Below are positions 10,756 to 19,616 of a DNA stretch of 64,000 nt, one piece after another. This stretch comes from Streptomyces mobaraensis NBRC 13819 = DSM 40847 (lineage in GTDB: Bacteria; Actinomycetota; Actinomycetes; Streptomycetales; Streptomycetaceae), in assembly GCF_017916255.1 (NCBI RefSeq), contig NZ_CP072827.1, positions 372,001 to 436,000 of the forward strand. The letters are read 5' to 3'. Position 1 is the first letter of the stretch. The number at the start of each line of letters is the position of its first letter. A program made the translations under genes and the position numbers. The notes beneath the pieces were generated by a model. It was not told where the DNA came from and made no database searches. It was given only the letters and a program-made list of their open reading frames with translations.

Positions 10756-12185
10756 CCGGGCAGCCGGTCGACGGGGCCGGGGTGCGGGCGTTCCCGGAGG
10801 CGCGTTCCGAGGCGCGACTGCTGGTCCCCGCCCTGGTGTTCGTCGCTCTGGTCGTGGCGGCGGTCGGCAGCCTCGGGGCGCCGCTCATCACCAGCGTGGC
10901 GACCTCGTTCCACGTCTCGCTCGGCAGCGCGCAGTGGACGCTGACCGTCGCGCTGCTCAGCGGTGCCGTCGCCACGCCGGTCCTGGGCCGGCTCGGTGCC
11001 GGTCCGCACCGGCGGGCCACGATCCTCGCCACGCTGGCGGTCGTCGTCGCCGGCAGCGCGCTCACCGTGCTGCCGCTGCCGTTCGCGTGGCTGCTGGCCG
11101 GCAGGGCGGCCCAGGGCGTCGGGCTCGGGCTGACGGCGCTGATGATGGGCGTGGCCCGGGACCACCTCCCCGAGGAGCGCGGCGCGGCCGTGATCGCCCT
11201 GATATCGGTGGTCTCGATCATCGGGGCCGGTGTCGGCTACCCGCTGGCCGCACTGCTCGCCGAGTTCGGCGGGGTACGGGCCGCCTACGGTCTCGGCCTG
11301 GCCGTCACCGCCGCCGCCCTCCTGACCGCGTGGCGCTCCATACCCGAAGCCCCCGAAGGCCGTTCCGCCCACGTGGACGTGGCGGGCGCGGTCGTCCTGG
11401 CCGCCGCGCTGCTCCTGGTGCTGCTCCTCGCCGGCGAACGGAGCCTGTGGAGCCGGCACCTCCCCGTGGCGGCGGGCCTCGCCGTCGTCGCGGTGGCGCT
11501 GCTCCGCGTCTGGGCCGTCGTCGAACTGCGCGGCACGACGCCCCTGGTCGATGTACGGGCGGTGCGGCACCCGGCGGTCGCCGGGGCGAACCTCGCCATG
11601 TTCGTCGGCGGGATCGGCATGTACCTCCTGCTCACGCTCGTCACCCGGTACGCGCAGACGCCGCACGGCGCCGGTTACGGCTTCGGGCTGACGACCTTCG
11701 TCGCCGGGCTGGTCCTCGTCCCGTTCTCGGTGCTGGGGTTCGTCGCCGGCAAGCTCACGCCGCGGGTCCGGACGCGGATCGCCGACCCCCTGCTCCTGGC
11801 AGGCAGCGCCGTCGTGGTCGGCGGCGGGTTCGCCTTGTTCGCCGCGGCCCGGGCGGACCTGGCCGAACTGTTCACGGCGATGGGCGTGCTCGGCTTCGGC
11901 GTCGGCGGCTTCTCGGCCGCGATGCCCGGCGTCATCCTGGCCGTCACCCCCAAGAGCGAGACGTCGAGCGCCATGAGCTTCAACTACGTCGTCCGCAGCG
12001 TCGGGTACTCCCTGGGCAGCGCCATCGGCGGCCTGATCCTCACCGCGGGCACCGGCCCCGGCAGCCCCTTCCCCGATGACAGCGCCTACACCACCGCGGC
12101 GCTGGTCGGCATCGGCGCGATGGCGGTCACGATGCTGACGAGCCTCGCCCTCGCCCGCCGGCGCCCGTCGGAGACCGACTCGTAA
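10752..12185 (+). CDS. MFS drug-efflux-type transporter
   Basis: A 477-aa major facilitator with twelve or more hydrophobic segments. The N-terminal half has the QWTLTVALLSGAVATPVLGRLG pattern of DHA-type exporters. The GTG start overlaps the upstream MarR stop. Context makes it the regulated exporter of a toxic small molecule; the substrate is not predictable. Confidence 0.88.
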   Translation: MTGQPVDGAGVRAFPEARSEARLLVPALVFVALVVAAVGSLGAPLITSVATSFHVSLGSAQWTLTVALLSGAVATPVLGRLGAGPHRRATILATLAVVVAGSALTVLPLPFAWLLAGRAAQGVGLGLTALMMGVARDHLPEERGAAVIALISVVSIIGAGVGYPLAALLAEFGGVRAAYGLGLAVTAAALLTAWRSIPEAPEGRSAHVDVAGAVVLAAALLLVLLLAGERSLWSRHLPVAAGLAVVAVALLRVWAVVELRGTTPLVDVRAVRHPAVAGANLAMFVGGIGMYLLLTLVTRYAQTPHGAGYGFGLTTFVAGLVLVPFSVLGFVAGKLTPRVRTRIADPLLLAGSAVVVGGGFALFAAARADLAELFTAMGVLGFGVGGFSAAMPGVILAVTPKSETSSAMSFNYVVRSVGYSLGSAIGGLILTAGTGPGSPFPDDSAYTTAALVGIGAMAVTMLTSLALARRRPSETDS

Positions 12186-12540
12186 GCCGGGCGCGCTCAT
12201 CCGGATGCCGGGGCAGCGCCTACCGCACCGATTCCGACCCCGAGAAGCCGACCGCGTGCGACAAGCCGGCCGGGCCCGGCCGTCAGAACCGGGGCGGCCG
12301 TCAAAGCCGGGGCGTTCGGACGCTCACCCGTGGCAGTCGGATCGTCGCGCATGACGCCGACCCGGCCGCCGGAAGGGCGGCGGCCTCGTCGGGACGACGG
12401 CGGATCGTCGTGGCCGAGACGCCGTCACCACCGGTCGGCGGGGGCCGAATACAGCGCGGAACAGGGGCCGCGTGCGGAGCGCACTCCCGTCTCGCGCTTG
12501 TCACGACTCCCGCCTTCCCCTCGTGCGTCGGCCCCCCTAT
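12186..12540. other. Intergenic region, no gene seen
   Basis: About 350 bp between the exporter and the chitinase control region. A 16-bp GC palindrome (CGGCCGGGCCCGGCCG at 12267-12282) could end the exporter transcript. I see nothing else. Confidence 0.3.
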
Positions 12541-12556
12541 GCTGCCCGGGGAACAC

Positions 12557-12572
12557 CGTGGTCCAGACCAAC
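12557..12572. promoter_or_regulatory. DasR-responsive element (dre) in front of the chitinase gene
   Basis: The core TGGTCCAGACCA (12559-12570) is one base from the palindromic TGGTCTAGACCA core of the known Streptomyces dre and of chitinase promoter repeats. It lies 95 bp before the chitinase start. DasR control by N-acetylglucosamine metabolites is inferred from that match. Confidence 0.75.
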
Positions 12573-12664
12573 GTCGTGGAAGCAATGGGGAGTTGCGACC
12601 GCGTCCGACCGGTCCGCGCTGTTCCGCCGAGGGGGGGTGCAGTCCCCACGCCTGCGGAGGAACC

Positions 12665-14074
12665 ATGACGCTCTCTCCCACCGTCCGCCATGCCGTCGTC
12701 GCCTCAGGAGTCGCCCTCTGTCTGCTGACGGGGACGGCCGCCGCCCTGCCGGCCGGCGCCGCACCGTCCCCCGCGGCACCCGCCGCTCGCACCGCCGCGG
12801 TCGGCCCCCTCGGGGCCGAACTGCTGTCCGCCGCCGACAAGGTCGGTCTGACCTGGACGGGCGACCAGTCCGGGAGCAAGGACCAGAACTGGGGCAACGG
12901 CGGCACCTACCACTACGTGTTGAAGCCCGTCAGCGGACAGGCCACGCCGGACGTCGACTGGAAGGTGCGGTTCACCCTGCCCGAGGGCCAGGCCTTCGAC
13001 AGCGAGTACCAGCAGGACCAGGTCACCGTCGCCGGCTCGACGCTGACCGTGGCGCCGTCCCAGGACTGGCGCAGAAAAGTTCCGCAGAACGGGCTGGAGA
13101 TCATCATCGCCTGGAAGGAGGACCCGTCCCCCATAGCGGCCGTCCCCGGAAAGCCCGACGCTCCCGCCACTTGGGCCCCGTACGTCGACACCAGCCTCTA
13201 CCCCGAGCCCGACCTGCCGGCGATGGCGCAGGCCAGTGGGGCCCGGCAGTTCACCACGGCGTTCGTCGTCTCGGACGCCCAGGACCGGAAGACCCCGGTG
13301 TGGGGCGGCCAGCACGCGCACCCCGTCTCGGGCAACTACGGGGTGCCGCGGATCAACGCGCTGCGGCGGGCCGGCGGTGACGTGGTCGTCTCCTTCGGCG
13401 GCGCCAACAACAACGAGCTGGCGCAGGACATCACCGACGTCGGCGCCCTCACCGAGGCGTACGGGAGCGTCGTCGAGCGGCTCAAGGCGTACAAGCTGGA
13501 CTTCGACGTCGAGGGCACCGCCGTGGTCGACAAGGCGGCCAACACCCGCCGGGCCAAGGCGCTCGCGGCGCTCCAGCAGCGGTACGCGGCCAAGGGCACG
13601 CCCCTGCACATCTCGTACACGCTGCCGGTCCTGGCGAGCGGGCTCACCCCGGACGGCCTGGAGGTGGTCCGCGACGCGCTGCGCAACGGGCTGGCCGTGG
13701 AGACCTGGAACGTGATGGCCATGGACTACGGCCCTCCGGTCCAGGACATGGGCCAGGCCGCCATCGACGCGGGCACCAACCTGCACGAGCAGCTCGCGGC
13801 CCTCTACCCCGGCACCCCGGACGCGGCGGTGTGGAAGATGGTCGGCGTCACCCCGATGATCGGCGTCAACGACAGCCCCGGGGAGACCTTCCGGCTGGAG
13901 GACGCCCGCCGGCTCGCCGCCTGGGCGTCCCGGAACCACATCGGCCGGCTGTCCATGTGGTCGGCCACCCGCGACCACCCGTGCGACAAACCGACCGCGA
14001 GCCCCGTCTGCTCCGGCATCCCCGGCCAGCAGGAGTACGAGTACAGCAAGGCGCTCGGCACGTTCACCGGCTGA
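12665..14074 (+). CDS. Secreted GH18 family chitinase
   Basis: A 469-aa exported protein. Residues 1 to about 33 form a Sec signal peptide (hydrophobic VVASGVALCLLTGTAAALPAG). A beta-rich N-terminal module (about 45-155) may bind carbohydrate. The GH18 barrel follows, with the catalytic acid in KLDFDVEGT near residue 280 and the substrate-binding AMDYG later. ATG is preceded by GGAGGA. The dre site upstream fits chitin degradation. The family also includes non-chitinolytic members. Confidence 0.88.
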   Translation: MTLSPTVRHAVVASGVALCLLTGTAAALPAGAAPSPAAPAARTAAVGPLGAELLSAADKVGLTWTGDQSGSKDQNWGNGGTYHYVLKPVSGQATPDVDWKVRFTLPEGQAFDSEYQQDQVTVAGSTLTVAPSQDWRRKVPQNGLEIIIAWKEDPSPIAAVPGKPDAPATWAPYVDTSLYPEPDLPAMAQASGARQFTTAFVVSDAQDRKTPVWGGQHAHPVSGNYGVPRINALRRAGGDVVVSFGGANNNELAQDITDVGALTEAYGSVVERLKAYKLDFDVEGTAVVDKAANTRRAKALAALQQRYAAKGTPLHISYTLPVLASGLTPDGLEVVRDALRNGLAVETWNVMAMDYGPPVQDMGQAAIDAGTNLHEQLAALYPGTPDAAVWKMVGVTPMIGVNDSPGETFRLEDARRLAAWASRNHIGRLSMWSATRDHPCDKPTASPVCSGIPGQQEYEYSKALGTFTG

Positions 14075-14095
14075 CCCCCCGCACGGGTGAGCGAC

Positions 14096-14122
14096 GGTAC
14101 GGGGGCGTTCCGTCCCCGTACC
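14096..14122 (+). terminator. Stem-loop terminator after the chitinase gene
   Basis: A 9-bp perfect stem (GGTACGGGG / CCCCGTACC) with a 9-base loop starts 22 bp after the chitinase stop. Confidence 0.55.
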
Positions 14123-14222
14123 GAGTGGTCGGCGGCCGTCTCCGGCGTGCGGGCGCACCGGGACCGGTACCGTCGGTTCCGGCAGTGCCGGGGCTCCGGA
14201 TCACGACGACTCCGAGGACGGT

Positions 14223-15035
14223 ATGACCACCACTCCTCCGCTCGGCTACGCGTTCGACAACGACAGTGAGCACGCCACCGAGCAACACCGTTGCCTCGCC
14301 GCGGCGTACGACGGCTTCAGCACCCACCGGCTCGCCCGGCTCCCGGTCGCCCCGGGGGCGCATTGCCTGGAGGTGGGCGCGGGCGGCGGCAGCGTCGCGC
14401 GGTGGCTCGCGGCCCGGGTCGCGCCGACCGGTTCCGTGCTGGCCACGGACGTCAAACCGCAGCACGCGCCGGCCGCGCCCGGCCTGCGCGTCCTCGTCCA
14501 CGACGCCCGGACCGACCCGCTGCCCGAGGGCGCGTTCGACATCGTCCACGCCCGGCTGGTGCTGATGCACCTGCCCGAGCGCGACGAGGTGCTGCGGCGC
14601 CTGATCGACGCGCTCCGGCCCGGAGGCTGGCTCCAGCTCGACGAGTTCGACGAGACCACCTACGGTCCGCTGGTGCCGGTCGGCGGCTGCGACGAGGCCG
14701 CGGCGGCGGCCTACCGCGACTACCTCGACGCCAAGCTCCGTCTGCTGCGGGCGGCGGGGGTCGACCTGGCGTGGGGGCGGCGGGCCGCGACCGCCATGCA
14801 CCGGGCCGGCCTCGTCAACGTCGACGCGGAGCCCGCCGTCCAGCAGTGGCGCGCCCACTCCCCCGGCACGGCCCTGCAGATCCACAACACCCACCACCTC
14901 CGCGACCGGTTCCGCTCCGCCGGCATGACGGACGCCGGGCTGCGGGCGGCCCGCGAGGTCATGAGCCACCCGGACTTCCTGGCCACCTCCTGCCTGATGT
15001 ACTCGGTCCAGGGCCAGCGGCCCCTCGCCTTCTAG
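14223..15035 (+). CDS. SAM-dependent methyltransferase (UbiE/Methyltransf_25 type)
   Basis: A 270-aa class I methyltransferase. Motif I is CLEVGAGGGSVARWL, followed by VLATDVKPQ (acidic end of strand 2), FDIVHARLVLMHLP (motif post-I) and ALRPGGWLQLDEF. The substrate is unknown, probably a small molecule. It is convergent with the MFS gene ending at 15060. Its start has no strong ribosome binding site. Confidence 0.82.
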   Translation: MTTTPPLGYAFDNDSEHATEQHRCLAAAYDGFSTHRLARLPVAPGAHCLEVGAGGGSVARWLAARVAPTGSVLATDVKPQHAPAAPGLRVLVHDARTDPLPEGAFDIVHARLVLMHLPERDEVLRRLIDALRPGGWLQLDEFDETTYGPLVPVGGCDEAAAAAYRDYLDAKLRLLRAAGVDLAWGRRAATAMHRAGLVNVDAEPAVQQWRAHSPGTALQIHNTHHLRDRFRSAGMTDAGLRAAREVMSHPDFLATSCLMYSVQGQRPLAF

Positions 15036-15059
15036 CGCTTGGCGCGGTCGCCGCCGGGT

Positions 15060-16508
15060 TCACGCCGAGCGCCCGGCCCCGGGGGTGGGTTCGGGGGCCG
15101 GTTCGGCGTCCGGTTCCGTCCCGCGGGTGGTTCGTCGGACCGCCGTGCGCAGGCCGGCGGCGATGCCGAGGAGGGCGCAGGCCGCGGCGGCGAGGTAGAT
15201 CAGGCCGAGCCCCCGGCCGTCGCCCCAGCCGTGGGAGGAGCCGTAGGCGGTGACGGCCGTGCCGACGCCCGTCATCACCGCCACGGAGAGCGTCTCGCAC
15301 AGCTGGAGCCCCGAACTGGCCGCGCCTTCCTGCCCCTTGGGGGCCAGGGAGAGGACGATGGTGGTGACGGCGGGGTAGACGAAGCCCATGCCGAGACCGG
15401 CGACGGCCCAGCCGCCCACGGCGAGCGCGACGCTCTCCAGCGAGGTGCCCACGGCCAGCGCGATCATGCCGTCCCCGGCCACCAGCAGCACGAAGCCGAG
15501 CACCACCCGCGCGTGCCGGCCTGACCCCCCGCCTCGGGTGTCCAGCCTGGCCTGGAGCCACGCGCCGGTGACCCAGGTCAGGGCACCGGCGGACAGGGCG
15601 AGGCCGGAGCCGAGGGTGTCCAGCCCCATGACCCGGGTCATGCCGAGCGGGAAGAAGGACTCGCCGCCGTAGTACGCGGCACTGACCAGGCCGCGCACGA
15701 TCATTCCGGCGGGCATGCCGCGCCGGGCGGTCAGGGTGCCGGCGGGCAGCAGCCTGCGGAGCGCCGGCAGGGTGACGGCGAGGCCCGCCACGACCAGCGG
15801 GACCAGCACCACGGGGTCCCGGTTCTCCAGCCCCGCGAGGAGGGCGCCGACTCCGAGCACCAGCAGGAACGTGAGCGGCAGCCGGTTTCCGCCGGGCCCG
15901 GGGCCGGAGGGTGCGAGCCCGCGCAGGGCGGGCAGGGTGAGCAGGGCGGCGACGGGGACGAGCGGGACGAGCACGAGGAAGACGACCCGCCAGTCGGTCA
16001 CGTTCGCCAGCGCCCCGGCGACGGCCGGACCGAGCAGGGCGGGCAGCGTCCACGCGGAGGCCACGAGGGCGAGCATGCGCGCCCGGAGCTCGTCCGGGTA
16101 GGCGCGGCCGACGATCAGGTAGGCGAGGGCCAGGACCCCGCCGACGCCCAGCCCTTGCAGGGCCCGGCCGACCAGCAGGACGTACCAGTTGCCGGCGAGG
16201 GCCGCGACGACGCAGCCGGCGACGAAGACGGTGAACGCCTGGAGGTACGGGCGGGCGGGGCCGCTGCGGTCGGCGCCCTGCCCGGCGGCGACCGTGCCGA
16301 ACAGGTTGGCCAGCATGAACGCGGTGAACGCCCAGCCGAACAGGTGCACTCCGCCCAGTTCCTCGGCCGCGCGCGGCAGCACGGTGGCCACGCCCAGCCA
16401 GAGGAACGCCACCAGGGTGACCGAGGTGATCAGGCCGAAGGACAGCGCGCGGTGGCGTGGGGACAGCACGCCTTCCGTGGCGGTGGTGGTGCCGGACTCG
16501 TCCCGCAT
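15060..16508 (-). CDS. MFS transporter paired with a divergent ArsR regulator
   Basis: A 482-aa major facilitator with about twelve to fourteen hydrophobic segments. A conserved GRALQGLGVGGVLALAYLIVG stretch is the loop 4/motif C region of drug exporters. An open frame extends upstream, but the ATG at 16508 is chosen because GGAGGT precedes it. The divergent ArsR-type gene shares its control region, so expression is likely ligand- or metal-controlled. The substrate is unknown. Confidence 0.85.
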   Translation of the reverse strand: MRDESGTTTATEGVLSPRHRALSFGLITSVTLVAFLWLGVATVLPRAAEELGGVHLFGWAFTAFMLANLFGTVAAGQGADRSGPARPYLQAFTVFVAGCVVAALAGNWYVLLVGRALQGLGVGGVLALAYLIVGRAYPDELRARMLALVASAWTLPALLGPAVAGALANVTDWRVVFLVLVPLVPVAALLTLPALRGLAPSGPGPGGNRLPLTFLLVLGVGALLAGLENRDPVVLVPLVVAGLAVTLPALRRLLPAGTLTARRGMPAGMIVRGLVSAAYYGGESFFPLGMTRVMGLDTLGSGLALSAGALTWVTGAWLQARLDTRGGGSGRHARVVLGFVLLVAGDGMIALAVGTSLESVALAVGGWAVAGLGMGFVYPAVTTIVLSLAPKGQEGAASSGLQLCETLSVAVMTGVGTAVTAYGSSHGWGDGRGLGLIYLAAAACALLGIAAGLRTAVRRTTRGTEPDAEPAPEPTPGAGRSA

Positions 16509-16598
16509 AGGACCTCCGTTCGCCGGGACGTCCACGACGCGTCTCACCGCACGCCACGCCGCCGCGGCGGCGGATCGTCCACGGGCTTTCATAGGCAC

Positions 16599-16627
16599 TT
16601 GGCTATTTAGGCAACGGATTATATAAG
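16599..16627 (+). promoter_or_regulatory. Promoter of the ArsR-type gene
   Basis: TTGGCT at 16599-16604 and TATAAG at 16622-16627 are spaced by 17 bp, close to the vegetative consensus, 22 bp before the GTG at 16650. The AT-rich segment also faces the divergent MFS gene and is the likely operator region. Confidence 0.55.
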
Positions 16628-16649
16628 CGGGATTTGATAGAGTGTCAAC

Positions 16650-16976
16650 GTGAGCGAGATTGCGCGGAGTTCGGCGGTGGCCACGACCGAGGCGGCCGAG
16701 GTCGCGATGTTCAGGGCGCTCGGCCACCCGGTGCGGCTGGGCATCATGAAGGCGCTGGCCGAGCGGCCCGAGACGTGCGCCTGCGATTTCACCGAGCTGT
16801 TCCACGTGACGCAGCCGACCATCAGCCAGCACCTGAGGGTGCTGCGCGAGGCGGGGCTGGTGGTCACCCGCCGCAAGGGCGTGCAGATCTGCTACTCGGT
16901 ACGGCCGGAGGCGCTGCACCGGCTCCACGAGGTGCTGACCGCGATCCAGCCGCCCCGCCTGGCCGCGGCGAGCTGA
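16650..16976 (+). CDS. ArsR-family transcriptional regulator
   Basis: A 108-aa winged-helix protein. RLGIMKALAERPETCACDFTELF carries a CxC pair at the place of the ELCVCDL metal-sensing motif, followed by the recognition helix TQPTISQHLRVLREAGLV. The Cys pair suggests response to a thiophilic metalloid or metal, though many ArsR relatives sense other cues. It is divergent from the MFS gene it probably represses. Confidence 0.88.
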   Translation: MSEIARSSAVATTEAAEVAMFRALGHPVRLGIMKALAERPETCACDFTELFHVTQPTISQHLRVLREAGLVVTRRKGVQICYSVRPEALHRLHEVLTAIQPPRLAAAS

Positions 16977-17276
16977 TCGCGTCCCCTCGTCGGCCCCCGT
17001 CGGCCCCGTTACCTTTTCCGTGGCCCCGCAACGGGGCGCCTGGCCCCCGGGCTCGGTATGGCTGTGTGCCCCCTGTCGAAGTACATGACCTGGGGGGTGT
17101 TGCCGCCGGGCTTCGGGGCACCGCTTGACCGCTGATGAGGGGCCTGACGACCACTCTGGTTCGGCGCAATGCCGGACCGCTTCACGGGTGGCATGTCTGC
17201 GTAACGTGGTTGCCGGCGTGTGGTGCCGCAGGGACGGCCGGGAGTTGGGGAGACGAGTGGCGAGGGGCACGCGCAC

Positions 17277-18491
17277 ATGGTCGACACGACCGCGACAGAT
17301 CTCTTCCTCGGCCTGGACCTGGGCAAGGAGTTCCACCACGCCCACGGCCGGACCGGGGACGGCAGGACCGTGCACGACAAGCGGCTGCCCAACACCGAGC
17401 CGAAACTGCTGGAGCTGTTCACCAAGCTGGTGGCGAAGTTCGGTACCGTCCTGGTGATCGTGGACCAGGTCGCCAACATCGGCGCGCTGCCGCTGACGGT
17501 GGCCCGCGCGAGCGGGTGCCGGGTGGCCTACCTGCCGGGACTGTCGATGCGGCGGGCCGCCGACCTGCATCCCGGTGAGGCCAAGACAGACGCCCGCGAC
17601 GCGTTCGTGATCGCCGAGACCGCCCGGACCATGCCGCACACCTTGCGCGCGGTGGACCGTGACGACGAGGTACTGGCCGAGCTGACCATGCTCACCGGCT
17701 ACGACAACGACCTGGCCGGCGAGGTGAACCGCACCACCAACCGGCTGCGCGGCCTGCTCTCCCAGATCCACCCCTCCCTGGAACGCGTGCTCGGCCCGCG
17801 CCTGGCCTACCCCTACGTCCAAGCCCTCCTGGCCCGGCACGGCTCCCCGGCGAAGCTGAAGAGACTCGGCCGGGCCCGCTGCGAGGCCCTGCTCAAAGCG
17901 CACGGCTCGCGCAAGGCGAAGCAGCTGGCCGGGGAGATCTCCGACGCGCTGGCCGAGCAGACTCTCGTCGTTCCCGGCACCGAGGCGTCCGCGCTGATCG
18001 TTCCGGGCCTGGCCGCTCAGCTCGCCGCCGCCCACACCCAGCGACAGGCCACCGAGCAGGAGATCGCCGCCCTGCTGGAGGCCCTCCCTCTTTTCCACCT
18101 CCTGACGTCCCTGCCCGGCATGGGCGTCAGGACCACCGCCGCGGTGATCGTCGCGATCGGTGACGGCACCGGCTTCCCCACCGCCGGACACCTCGCCTCC
18201 TACGCCGGACTCGCCCCCGCAACGAAGTCCTCGGGCACCTCCATCCGCGGCGAGCACGCTCCCCACCGCGGCAACCGGCTCCTCAAACGCGCCCTGTTCC
18301 AGGCCGCGTTCGCCGCGACCGGCTGCAAGAGCGACCCGTCCTCGCGGATCTACTACGACCGCCAGCGAACCCGCGGCAAGACTCACACCCAGGCGATCCT
18401 CCGCCTGGCCCGGCAACGCGTGAACGTCATCCACGCGATGATCCGCAACGGCACCCTCTACGAACCCCGCGCCCTCGACCTCGCTGCCTGA
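17277..18491 (+). CDS. IS110-family transposase (DEDD recombinase)
   Basis: A 404-aa recombinase. The N-terminal RuvC-like DEDD domain begins with FLGLDLGKEFHHAH and includes GEAKTDARDAFVIAE. The C-terminal Transposase_20 domain has SLPGMGVRTTAAVIVAIGD and ASYAGLAPATKSSGTS, where the catalytic Ser is expected. ATG at 17277 is preferred; an upstream in-frame start would add 19 unlikely residues. It looks intact. Confidence 0.92.
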   Translation: MVDTTATDLFLGLDLGKEFHHAHGRTGDGRTVHDKRLPNTEPKLLELFTKLVAKFGTVLVIVDQVANIGALPLTVARASGCRVAYLPGLSMRRAADLHPGEAKTDARDAFVIAETARTMPHTLRAVDRDDEVLAELTMLTGYDNDLAGEVNRTTNRLRGLLSQIHPSLERVLGPRLAYPYVQALLARHGSPAKLKRLGRARCEALLKAHGSRKAKQLAGEISDALAEQTLVVPGTEASALIVPGLAAQLAAAHTQRQATEQEIAALLEALPLFHLLTSLPGMGVRTTAAVIVAIGDGTGFPTAGHLASYAGLAPATKSSGTSIRGEHAPHRGNRLLKRALFQAAFAATGCKSDPSSRIYYDRQRTRGKTHTQAILRLARQRVNVIHAMIRNGTLYEPRALDLAA

Positions 18492-18596
18492 CACCCACCC
18501 CACCCCCTGCCTCTTCCAGCCCGCTCCATCCCGTCACCGGCACGGCCACCCCCGCCACGCCGGCCACCGCCCTGCCCGCACCGCACCCGAGCCGCC

Positions 18597-18625
18597 GGGA
18601 ACATCCCGCTTCGCGGGACGTTCCC
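18597..18625. other. Strong stem-loop in the downstream end of the IS110 element
   Basis: A 13-bp stem with one mismatch (GGGAACATCCCGC / GCGGGACGTTCCC) closes on a three-base loop, 105 bp after the transposase stop. It may be a terminator or part of a structured RNA. Confidence 0.4.
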
Positions 18626-18789
18626 GAAAACCAGCACGAACCCCTACGAACCAGCCCCGCCAGGGTTGACGAAACAGATAGGGGCACCCCCCGGTTCCGG
18701 GCCCCGATTCAAGCCGCCCGCGACCGCCCGTCGGGGCCCGGGCGCACCCCGGTTCGGGCCGCGCCCGGGCGGATCCGCAGGATGGGCGG

Positions 18790-19245
18790 ATGACCAGCAC
18801 CGAGTCCCACCCCAGCACGGAAGCCGTCGTCGCCGCCGTCCGCGAGGTCGCGGCGGAGTACGGGCGCGCGGTCACCGCCGTCACGCACGACATCGGCGCC
18901 GACCAGGTGGCCCGCCGCACCTCGGCCCCGCTCTTCGCGGTCGCCGACCCCGACGGCTCGCTGCCGCACGAGGCGTTCGTGGAACTGAGCGGACCGCCGC
19001 GCATCGAACTCACGGTCCATCCGGAGGGCGACACCCGCGTCGTCGTGGAGGGCGTGGACTTCCCGGACGTGGCGCACGAGCACGTACCGGACTTCCTGCG
19101 CGCCCTGTTCCTCGGAACCGCCCACCTGAAGAGCCGGTTCTTCCCGCCGGCCACCACCCTCGTCGTCCCGCTGCCGGGCGACGTGACATACAAGGAACAT
19201 GTGGGGGCACCCCTCTCCCCCTGGCTGGCGGCCCGGCGGCGCTGA
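18790..19245 (+). CDS. Conserved hypothetical protein
   Basis: A 151-aa acidic cytosolic protein without signal peptide or membrane segment. Alternating strands (PPRIELTVHPEGDTRVVVEGVDF) suggest a compact alpha/beta fold. It starts about 100 bp after the presumed IS110 end, so its own promoter may have been displaced. Function unknown. Confidence 0.65.
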   Translation: MTSTESHPSTEAVVAAVREVAAEYGRAVTAVTHDIGADQVARRTSAPLFAVADPDGSLPHEAFVELSGPPRIELTVHPEGDTRVVVEGVDFPDVAHEHVPDFLRALFLGTAHLKSRFFPPATTLVVPLPGDVTYKEHVGAPLSPWLAARRR

Positions 19246-19352
19246 GCCCGGTCCTGCCGCCCCAGAAGTCGATCTTGCCAGGGGTAGGGTGACCGGCCGG
19301 TGCCCGTCGGAAGGTCCGCCGGACCCGGCACCGGAAGCAAGGAGAGACAGCA

Positions 19353-19571
19353 ATGCGTCGTATGCCCACCCTCGTCGTGACCGCCGCGATGGCCGCGGGC
19401 GTCGTCTTCACGGCCCTGCCCGCGCAGTCCGCCGTCGCGTCCGGCATCACCTGCAACGTGCCGGAGATGCACCAGCAGATCACCCGGCTGCGGGACCGCG
19501 CCAACAGCCAGGACCGCTCCGGCGACCACAGCGGCGCCCGGAACACCCGGGCGGAGGCCGACGCCCTCTGA
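19353..19571 (+). CDS. Small secreted protein
   Basis: A 72-aa protein with a clear signal peptide (MRRMPTLVVTAAMAAGVVF, cleavage near the AxA before SAVASG). The mature part is about 42 hydrophilic residues with a single Cys. AGGAGAG precedes the ATG. Function unknown. Confidence 0.65.
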   Translation: MRRMPTLVVTAAMAAGVVFTALPAQSAVASGITCNVPEMHQQITRLRDRANSQDRSGDHSGARNTRAEADAL

Positions 19572-19583
19572 TCCGGCACCAAC

Positions 19584-19611
19584 GGGCCGGGGCGGCGTGC
19601 CGCCCCGGCCC
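19584..19611. terminator. Bidirectional terminator
   Basis: A 13-bp perfect GC stem (GGGCCGGGGCGGC / GCCGCCCCGGCCC) with a two-base centre sits between two convergent genes, 12 bp after one stop and 5 bp from the other. Confidence 0.65.
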
Positions 19612-19616
19612 CGGCA

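Larger units (their letters stand above)
17060..18690 (+). mobile_element. IS110-family insertion sequence, ends approximate
   Basis: A DEDD recombinase gene is flanked by about 300 bp of non-coding DNA on each side, typical of IS110-type elements. The ends are not exactly defined: a short inverted match (GTGCCCC with nearby CTGT) occurs at 17066-17076 and, inverted, at about 18675-18687. IS110 relatives encode a structured guide (bridge) RNA in a non-coding end. The element lies between the ArsR gene and a conserved gene at 18790, apparently breaking neither. Confidence 0.6.
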
